From Gracilaria gracilis (Eukaryota; Rhodophyta; Florideophyceae; Gracilariales; Gracilariaceae), in NCBI GenBank assembly GCA_030374805.1, contig JARGSG010000241.1, forward strand, positions 62,001 through 126,000: a stretch of DNA of 64,000 bases, given 5' to 3'. Shown in pieces: positions 56,137 to 64,000 of the stretch (positions are counted from its first letter, which is position 1; every line of letters starts with the position of its first letter). The translations under genes and the position numbers were made by a program. A model generated the notes under the pieces. It made no database searches. It was not told where the DNA came from and worked only from the letters and a program-made list of their open reading frames with translations.

Positions 56137-58100
56137 ATTGCGGGTCGAATTCCCAACCGTGGGCATAAAAGCGCATCCCCGAAGTCTTCGGATTCCATCT
56201 CGCCTCGCGAAGATCAAGTCACTACCACTCGACAGTGCAAACCTGGCTCCAGCGACGATAAATCCTGTTCACAACAGTCTTCAACTCGCTCTCGCGGTGT
56301 TAGTACCAACCTTCCCGTTCCTCGAGTACCTCGCGCGATGAGCGGTCAACCTCCGAACTCGGGATACTTCTCCGGATTTCGTTCGGTGCCTCTTCCGCAA
56401 AGCGGCAATGTTTCTGGGGCCTCCCAGGGGCTCAACGCCAGTGGCGGACACATTCTCCCTCCGGGGCAGCAGCCCCATGGTCACGTAATGCATGACGTGC
56501 CGTGGCCTTCCTACGACGAGCTAGTCGGGCTGAACCCTCGCGTTCATGCGCACATCTTCCAGACTGCTCCGTGGTTTCATCCTACAGCCGTTTTCAACGA
56601 GGACCTTATCGTGTCCTATGCGGACGGTACTGATCGCCTTCCCGGGGATCTTCCGGCGTTAGTCACTACTTCGTGGGATTGGCGTCGACGGGTTGCCGTC
56701 CCTCCTCACGCAATCTTGCGGCGGTCCGGCGAGTCGCTGGCTTCCGCTCAGGCGGCGTTGGTTCGCTTGGGCTGTACGCGGCAGAGCCGGGCGAACTTCG
56801 AGTTCCCAATTCCTGATTCCATCAGCTTCGATCTCCGGTTGTACCGTACACAAGGCGAGATTTCGTATTGTGCCCGCCTGGCGGTACTTGAGTGAGACTT
56901 ACTCCTGGAGAGGACGTCCTAATGTACGCCAGGAGGCGGTGTGTTGGATTCATCCAATCATCCGGGCGGAGTTCAGGTATCTTCGCCGGGAGTCCCGTTC
57001 GCGGTGGTTACAGAACTTCATCCGCGATGAGCGTCGTGCGCGTTCCCGGTTCGGGTTTTTCGTCCCGTATCAAAACACGGAGATCAATCGAATCCGGCAC
57101 AACCACCGGCTGGGCCGTTACGTTCCAATTCCCACTTGGTGGTCCTCGGTGGAGGTTTTGTCGCGGGTGCTACGTGAAGTTGCCCCCGTTCCTCTCCTAT
57201 CTGGGCTCCTGCCTCATCGAAGATCCGTATTCCGGACTGTGGTCCGTGGTGCTCACCGAGTGGACCATCCGCACCGCGGCTTATCTCCTATGGGAATTAT
57301 ACGACCAGTATCGACTGTGGTATGTCCCGCCTCGCCTACGGGCGTTCATCCGAGAACTCTCGTTGCGAGTCCCTCTGGGAGGTGAAAACAATGCCGAAGA
57401 AGTTCGTGGGCTCCTCGACGTAGTCGACCGAGTTGATTGGGCTAGCGTGCCCTTCGCTCAGAGCGGCCGCGGTCACGAGGACGGCGGTTTCGACCGGTCT
57501 CCGGAACGATGCACGCCACTGGCGGGAGATTTCATCTTCTTCAATCCCTGGGAGGTGGAAGAGATCACCGCAGCTGAAGCGGCAGCTCTCCGGATGGCTC
57601 CGAGGTATATCCCTCACGGGCATCCCGTTGACTTCGTTGACGCTGACGATTTTTACCACGCCTACGGCGGTGACGACGACCAAATGATGGATGACGAACC
57701 CGAGGTGGGGTATGATGACGACGTAGTCGAAGAGGGCCCTTCCGCCAACGCGGCTGAGCCCACCTCCAATGACATGGCAGCGCCGGGAATGGCGACGGCT
57801 GAGCCGCTGAATCCACCCACGCCCGAACCTTCGTCGATAGGTGCTGTGGTGGCTTCCTTTCCGGACGAACCAGATGTGATCGAGGTGCCTGCCGTCCTCC
57901 CCTCTGGGGGTGGAACTGGTGAGGCGGCTGTGATCGCTCAGTTCCTCCGAGGAGTTGGGCTTTACGCAAATGTCGCGAGCGGGGACGTCACCGCAATGCG
58001 GGACGCGTTGGCGGCACGCCTTACTGGCGGATCCAATCTCAGCAATGGGGGTACTGGTGACGGCGCTCCGGGCCCCTCCAACCAAGGGTCGGGGGCTTAG
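56137..58100 (+). pseudogene. Antisense ORF of element B, frameshifted
   Basis: Homologue of 49207-51165. The start ATG of A is ATT here (56137), leaving MSGQPPNSGYFSG at 56338 as the first Met. A 4-bp insertion near 56885 and a 1-bp insertion near 57155 shift the frame, so the protein is spread over three frames (to 56885, to about 57155, then to 58100). Residue differences from A are scattered and frequent in the N-terminal part (for example QCKPGSSDDKSC for QCQPRSSDDQPC) but rare at the end. Confidence 0.8.
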
Positions 58101-58274
58101 TCCGTCTTCCAACTGATTCCCGCTATGCAGTGTTGTTGTACGATATAGCCTTGATGGCCATTAAATCTACTTCCGTTTATGAAGTATATTTTTCCTTTCC
58201 CAAGTGCCAGCTTCGTCTTCTCCCACTCCTCAAATTCCTTCTAGGTGAGCTAGCCTCTTCCACTTCGGGGCGTG

Positions 58275-58508
58275 TTATCCCACTTGGGCGTTGACAATTG
58301 TCGCCGGGAGACCCGTGAGAGTAAACCGATGGTACTGCACCACTTTTGATCGTGGGAGATGCTCGATTGGCTCATCCGAGTCAGCCTCGGGTCCGTAGCC
58401 GTACCAACGTACGAGACCCTGAATGTACCCCAACGGGTGGTATGAGTGTTCCACGATGTGGTCGACTACGAACTCCTGTCGGAAGACTTCCCGGCCTTGT
58501 GCATGTGA
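58275..58508 (-). CDS. Chromodomain, displaced frame, element B
   Basis: Same sequence and same displaced frame as 48799-49032, including LVRWYGYGPEADSDEP and the TAA end. Sharing of the frame displacement by both copies means it predates their separation. Confidence 0.75.
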   Translation of the reverse strand, partial: SHAQGREVFRQEFVVDHIVEHSYHPLGYIQGLVRWYGYGPEADSDEPIEHLPRSKVVQYHRFTLTGLPATIVNAQVG

Positions 58509-59073
58509 TTACGACATCCTTTGTCGGAGAGAACTCCTGCGGCATTGCCGTGTGTGGCAGTGCGTCGATGCTCCGGTTAGACCGAGGTGTGTCCAACAAG
58601 GTTGGTGGCACTGTACCTTCGCGGTGTGGTCCCCTACTTGGGTCGGTGGTCACGCGTCTCGCGGTGTTGGTGTTCCCGTTTCCTTGTTCCGGTAGAGTTC
58701 CTTCTCCCGCGGGAGTCCCAGGTGGGCGTACCGCAAGTTTGCGTGGTAGCAACCGTTTCGACGGAGTTGCGTGTGGCGTCGAAAGCGCTCGCGTCAACGG
58801 TAACCCTGATTGAGCCGGCCTCGCCGTGGTGGAACGTGATGTTGTCAACGGGTGGCCGTCATTGGTCTGCGCCGTGGCGTGTTCCGCCTCCGTATGTACG
58901 GGAGGTGTCAGCTCGGTTTGTCGACGTGGTTCGCTCGCTGAGCTGATCTCCCTTACAGGTGTAGTTCGTGTGCTACGGTTGGCACTTCTCTGCTGGGCAT
59001 TTAGCGACGTGTTCACGGTGTGGCCCGCCTCAGGCGTTTTGGTCGGCTTAGTCTCCGACGACTCTTCTCTGTC
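58381..59073 (-). other. Open Pro/Thr-rich frame after the pol stop, element B
   Basis: Counterpart of 48234-48926, with the same TAA before it. Overlaps the chromodomain in another frame. Confidence 0.4.
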
Positions 59074-59934
59074 TTAGACGCGCGAGCTCAACGGCGCCTT
59101 AGGCGGTATTTCCACTCCGTTATGCGACGTAGTCACTCCACGCGCGCTATGTGGCATAGGCAACGGCTTCGCCGGTAACGACTGAGTCTCCTCGGTTCTG
59201 TCCCGCACAGCGGTAGTGACTGGTGACGATTCCGCTTCTGCCTTGACAGGAGACGAATTTGACGAGACGCCGGGCTCCCAAGAGGGCTTTGCTTGCGCAT
59301 TAGCGCTGTCTCTCCTCCGTGCCACACGGTGTTCCTCACGCGACAGCGCGGAAGCATGACGATTAACGAGTCCCTCCCCATTCTTAGATGGAGCGACATG
59401 GGGAGTGGGTGTCAACGCGCCAAGGCGGCGAATAATTACGCCACGTGGCGGGGCCTCAGACAACGAAGCACCAGGGCGCGTAGAGTCCGATAACATCGGC
59501 AAATCCGAGAGTCCCCTATTAGGTTGTGGTACCTCCTTAGGACCGTCGATCAGGGGTGCATCCGGTGTGTCCGTAGTGTTCGTTTCCGCTTCTGCAGTAG
59601 AATGTCCACTTGATGGGTCGTTTCTCGCAGGCGGGGGTGCAAAAACCACGCGATCGCGGGAAATGCGTTCGTGTTGCTGACCCATCTCCACTACGACAGT
59701 GTCGGATTCCACTGCAATTGTCTTGAAGTGACCGTCGGCGACGGGTGAGAGCTTGTGGCGTTTCTCCTTGCCTGGGTTCCAATACTCCTTACGGATGAAC
59801 ACATAGTCCCCTTCTTTAAGGGCGGTTGGTCTTCGAGGGGCTCGCTGATCGAAATCACGCTTATATGCGGCTTGTGACCGGGCTATTGACCGTTGTGCTG
59901 CAGGGACCAGCTTGGTAAGCCATGTCTTCCAGGT
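59074..59934 (-). pseudogene. Integrase C-terminus and linker, element B
   Basis: GPY/F-like module (MFIRKEYWNPGKE, VADGHFKTIAVES, ERISRDRVVFAP) in the same frame as the integrase above it but after a nonsense TAA at 59935. In B the GPF motif reads GHF. Ends at the shared TAA 59074. Confidence 0.85.
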
Positions 59935-62333
59935 TTACCTGTATCCTTTCGTCGAAGGAAATTGATCCAGCGTTGACTGTGCTTCGAGCGCCACGGGCGG
60001 TGGGGTGCGAGACAGAACCAATTCAAATGGAGTCAATCCCGTAGTACGGTGTACCTGAGTGTTGTATGCGAATGTCAGCGCATCGGTGAACAGATCCCAC
60101 GTGGTGGGGTGATCGGCTACGTATGAACGGAGTGCTGCTAACAGCGTCCGGTTAAACCGTTCAGCCTGCCCATTACACTGGGGGTGGTAGGTTGTCGTGA
60201 AGAGATTTTTGACATCCAGAATCCTGCATACATTCCCGAAGAACCGGGAGGCAAATTGTTTCCCGTTGTCGGAGAGTAGATTCACCGGTGGACCGTAAAC
60301 GAATGCCCAATGGGTGACGAATGCTTGCACAACCGTCAGTGACGTGATTCTCCGTAATGGTACGGTACGAACGAGCTTCGAGAAACGATTCGTGATCACG
60401 AGTAGAAGTTTTTTACGCCGCTTAGTAGCGAGGAACGGTCCCAAAATATCGATGGCTACGAATTCCAGGGGCGCCCTTGCGGGGAAGAGCTTCAACTTCG
60501 TCGCATGGCGGCGAAGATTTACGCGATTCCGAGCACACTCGGGGCAGAACCGCACAGTTGCGTAGCAATCCATAGCCATCGCTGGCCAGTAGAATTTCCT
60601 TCTCAATGTAAGGTACAGTTTCCGTACTCCGACGTGACCACTAAATTTGGCATAGTGTGATAAGTGTAACACCAGAGATTTTAGGTCGTGTGGCACCACT
60701 ATTTGTGGGTTTCCAGTTACCGTGCGAACGAGATATCCAATATCAATCTCCAGAAAGGGGAGATCAGCTCCTCCATTGAGTTGCGTCCGAGTCTTCGTAC
60801 AGTAGGGATCGCTGAATTGTTCCCTAACCATCTCCTCCGTTGTGACGGGTACGAAGTTCCCTGGTAGGGGGTTCTCACTTTCGCTGACAGCGAGTAGGTC
60901 ATCCAGTTCCTGGTCAAAATCCAGTTCGTCTGGCCATTCCCCTTCGATATCATCCAATGCGGTGTAGTCGTCAACTGCGAAGCAGGGTATTTCCTCGTCA
61001 TCGACGGCTAACGCTTCCCCTGTGGTGGGTAGGCGAGAAAGGGCGTCGGCTTGTGTATTGCTGGCGCCCTTCTTGTAGGCGACGTCGAAGTGAAACTCTG
61101 CAAGACGCAGTCTCCAACGCATTAGGCGGCCTGAAGGCTCCGATATGGAGAGTAGCCATCTTAATGATGAGTGATCCGTGTAAACGGTGAAATGAGCACC
61201 CATGAGGTAGAGGCGTAGTGTGCATAACGCCCAAACTACTGCAAGACATTCCTTCTCCGAGACGGAGTAGTTCTTCTCATGCACGTTTAACGAACGGGAC
61301 CAGTACCCAATTGGCTTGCGTTCCCCCTCTGGGGTGGTTTGAAACAAGGCGCAGCCTACCTGGCAGTCACTAGAATCCGTGTCCACGGTATATGAAAGTC
61401 GCGGTTTCGGTAGTGACAACACTGGTGCAGTGGTTACAGTCTCTTTGAGAGAGTTAAAGGCTTCCGTCTGAGTGGACGTGAATGGGTCCAACTTAGGCGG
61501 TTGACCCTTCCGCAGAAGCGCATTGAGAGGGGCCGCAATGTCCGCGAAGTTGGGAATAAACCGTCTATAGAAGTTGACTAATCCTAGAAAGGATCTCAGT
61601 TCAGTCTGGGTAGTCGGTTCCGTGGCCTGTTTCAGCGACTTCACATGAGCTTCCTCGATCATGACACGTCGTGGACGGATTATGTGACCCAGATACTTGA
61701 CAGTATCCGTGAAGAATTTGCATTTCCTCAGCTTGAGTGTCACTCCGGCGTCCCGTAACGTGGTCATTATGTCTCTCACATGTGTGAGGTGATCATCCAG
61801 AGTATCTGAGAATACAATGACGTCGTCAAGGTAGACGAGACAAGTACGCCACTTGAAGCGGGCCAGTAGGATATCAATAGCACGCTGAAAAGTAGCGGGA
61901 GCATTGGTTAAACCAAAGGGCATCCGTTTAAAACGGTAGAGGCCAGAATGGCAGACAAACGCTGTCTTGTCCTGATCCTTCTTTCTCACTGGAACCTGCC
62001 AGTACCCCCAGTTAGCATCCAATGCCGTGAATACTGTAGCATTTCCGAGAGAATCGATGTATTCATCCATGCGTGGAATAGAGTACACGTCCTTGACGGT
62101 AAGAGCGTTTAGACGACGATAGTAGATACAGAAGCGCCAGGAACCATCCGGTTTCGGAGCCAGTACCACTGGGATGCCCACGGCGAATGTGCCGGTTTTA
62201 TACCTCCTGCACGGAGCATCTTGTCCACCTGAAATTGCTCTTCTTCTCTGGCCTTGGGCCCTGCCCTGTACGGATGTTGGGCTACTGGCCGAGAGTTCGG
62301 AAGGAGATCAATCCGGTGTTCCGTGATATTTAT
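59935..62333 (-). pseudogene. RT-RNaseH-integrase of element B
   Basis: Open for 748 codons from 62181 to TAA 59935, with all RT motifs (including YLDDVIVFS), RNaseH and an integrase with complete D, D, E: AIDILGPF, LLSDNGKQF and GQAERFNRTLL. Compared with A a single base is missing near 62173 (GGGCATCCCAG against GGGCATCACCAG), which separates RT from the protease frame. The TAA near the integrase end replaces GAA, which is kept in A and in the old copy. Confidence 0.9.
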
Positions 62334-63527
62334 CTATCCGAGAGAACCATCCCACATTGTTGTGAACTCACGAAGCATATCGCGTAGTCGTTTGCGGTGT
62401 GTCTCTGGAACATGTCCGAGGTCGAGTTCTTCCAATTCCTTCACTGGGTCCAATTGGTCGTAACTCGTCGGAACGCGTGTCTTCTCTGTCTTAACAGGTT
62501 GCTGACCCGAGAAACTCGGCGACGGAGACGAATGAGATTCAGACTCCTCCCCCTCCTTAGAGTGAACGATTCCGAGCACATCGGCAGCAGTCATCTTCGT
62601 CGGTACCAACGCCGTTGGATGCGGCATGACCGAGCCAATTACTTGGTTTTTCACCAGATACTGGGTTGTTTTGCCTAGATTGGCTATCAACACGTAAAAC
62701 GGATTATCCGGTTCCCCCTGGACCACTCCATTAGCAATGGCAAGAGAGTATTTATCATACAACCACCGCAATGGCTGGAAGATTCGTAAGCCCTGTTGAC
62801 GGCAGTTCACCTGTACCCAGACTTGAGACTCTGGAGGCACGAGTGTCGCGGAGGCAACACGAAGCTTCGTAGATTCCCGAGAACTCGGTGGTGCTTTTTG
62901 CGCCGCAGGTAGAGGCACATGCTTCTTGGAGGCATGCCTCAAGGCACGACGAATTATCGGCACGGACGAACCATCTTCCATTTCAACACGCCTCTGGCGG
63001 GGCCTAATGGCATCGACAAAGCGGTCGCAAAAGTCACAACCCAAAATGACTGGGGCGGCCAGGGACCGACAAACGACAAAGTCGAGCTTCACCACGCATG
63101 AGCCCAAGCGGATTACCAACTCGATGTATTCTACCGTTGACAACGGGTTGTTATTCGCGTCAGCGACGTCAGGAGTGTCGCCACAGCGAATGTGTGACCG
63201 CAAGGCGGGTGGCAATGCTGTCTCAACAATGAAGTTCGGACCTGCGCCTGTATCTAATACAGTGAGATAATGCAACATAAACTGGGGTGAAAGGCCAAAT
63301 TCGACATAGACCTTGTAATTGCGTTTGGCCATCACCATAACTCTATCCGGTAACCGGTTATTTCTTACCCGTATCCACGGTCGACGAAGAACACCAAGGT
63401 GATCTGGGTTCACGTCTTCGACGTCCTGTTTCCTCGAGAGAATTCGGACCTGGGAGCGAGGTAGGGACGCCTCGGGCGCCTTCAGCCTCAACTCTGAGGG
63501 TGCCTCTCCAAGAGAGGAGACTCCCAC
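62334..63527 (-). CDS. Aspartic protease region of element B
   Basis: 397 codons, differing from the A copy at about three residues (NCRQQ for NSREQ, VQGEP for VQVEP). LDTGAGPNFIVE is intact. Ends at the same TAG as in A. Confidence 0.85.
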   Translation of the reverse strand: MGVSSLGEAPSELRLKAPEASLPRSQVRILSRKQDVEDVNPDHLGVLRRPWIRVRNNRLPDRVMVMAKRNYKVYVEFGLSPQFMLHYLTVLDTGAGPNFIVETALPPALRSHIRCGDTPDVADANNNPLSTVEYIELVIRLGSCVVKLDFVVCRSLAAPVILGCDFCDRFVDAIRPRQRRVEMEDGSSVPIIRRALRHASKKHVPLPAAQKAPPSSRESTKLRVASATLVPPESQVWVQVNCRQQGLRIFQPLRWLYDKYSLAIANGVVQGEPDNPFYVLIANLGKTTQYLVKNQVIGSVMPHPTALVPTKMTAADVLGIVHSKEGEESESHSSPSPSFSGQQPVKTEKTRVPTSYDQLDPVKELEELDLGHVPETHRKRLRDMLREFTTMWDGSLG

Positions 63528-63529
63528 AA

Positions 63530-64000
63530 TTACTTTTTCTGAGCAGATTCCGCCTGACGCGTGTGCTCAGTGTTCTGAACCATTGATGCCTGGACACCGG
63601 CGGCAGAAGCGTCCGTAGTAGCGGTTGAATTTCCCTCGAGAGGGGCACGGGGGTGAGAGGTCACCATGTTCTGGGCGATCGGAGCTGCAATTGTGCGTGG
63701 AATATCCATCTTCGCGCGGATGTACGATGCCATCGGAACGGAGGCCTTCTCTTCAGGGGAGAGGGCTTCGTAGTTGGCAATGACTTGTTCCCATTCACGC
63801 GTGGTTAAAACGGACTGCGGAGAAGTATGCCCTCGCGTATAGCAGAGGTGACAGATCAATCCAACAATGGCATTGACGTTCCGAGTATTCGAGAATCGCA
63901 CCGCTGGGCGGGAAACGTGCCAGCCAGGCCGTGAAGCCCGGGTTCCACCGTTCTCATATGACAGTCGAGGCGGTCAAACTCGGTTCAAATCTGCATACAG
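63530..64000 (-). pseudogene. gag C-terminal part of element B (partial)
   Basis: Matches the end of gag in A: zinc-knuckle remnant CHLCYTRGHTSPQS (last Cys again Ser), the spacer, and the A-run overlap with protease. The TGA of A at 43331 is present at the corresponding place near 63974. The rest lies beyond the window. Confidence 0.85.

Larger units (their letters stand above)
55190..64000 (-). mobile_element. Gypsy element B, inverted, truncated by window end
   Basis: Second member of the family, opposite in orientation to A, visible from its 3' LTR (55190-56101) to the middle of gag. Positions in A and B add up to about 107307 from 49207/58100 to 43780/63527, showing that 5.4 kb of core are collinear without net indels and nearly identical. 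The antisense ORF and LTR regions are clearly more different. Inserted in the pogo-like transposase; the left flank is ACAGT, the right flank is outside. Confidence 0.9.

Noticed and set aside
57336..58112. 258-codon minus-strand ORF under the antisense ORF of B
   Set aside because: Shadow of the antisense ORF. The corresponding frame in A is broken into shorter pieces.

Overview
This is transposon-dominated nuclear DNA of a eukaryote. There is no rRNA, tRNA or bacterial-style operon, and almost every recognisable protein belongs to a transposable element or to a broken gene fragment. The mixture of a chromodomain Gypsy element, Copia remnants, CACTA, hAT, pogo and Harbinger-like transposases, plus a GT4-type glycosyltransferase and an aspartate aminotransferase fragment, fits a TE-rich algal genome. 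A florideophyte red alga of the Chondrus type is my best guess; that is inference, not proven here. No clearly intact host gene is visible.

Layout. 1-112: tail of a Gypsy integrase. 113-8575: old debris, namely a fold-back element, a long hairpin, an hAT-like transposase pseudogene (3396-4400, minus), a diverged tandem duplication, a 411-bp MITE (6585-6995) and a pogo-like fragment. 8582-31402: one old Gypsy element on the minus strand (3' half at 8582-11118, 5' half with LTR at 27618-31402), split by a large CACTA-like transposon (about 11122-27614). The CACTA element has inverted termini, a decayed tnp2-type transposase (21714-24856), a divergently placed accessory gene (20464-21659) and cargo that looks captured from host genes: an auxin-efflux-carrier-like N-terminus, an aspartate aminotransferase and a glycosyltransferase.

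31403-40640: a pogo-like pseudogene, an LTR-like block, a Copia remnant interrupted by another LTR-like block that itself holds a second, about 98% identical copy of the MITE, and an AT-rich stretch with a Harbinger-like transposase retaining its DDE residues. 40641-52051: Gypsy element A, two LTRs, gag-protease-RT-RNaseH-integrase, a chromodomain in a displaced frame and, antisense to all of these, a 652-codon open reading frame lying against the 3' LTR. 52052-55189: the rest of the AT-rich unit, an LTR fragment and a pogo-like transposase. 55190-64000: Gypsy element B, inverted relative to A, inserted into that transposase and running off the window end.

The two Gypsy elements are the best-preserved system. 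A and B share an almost identical core but differ clearly in LTRs and in the antisense ORF, and they carry shared as well as private stops and frameshifts. Comparison with the older copy (8582-31402) separates inherited features (stop at the end of pol, gag/pro frame overlap, antisense ORF) from later damage (zinc-knuckle Cys loss, CGA-to-TGA in gag).
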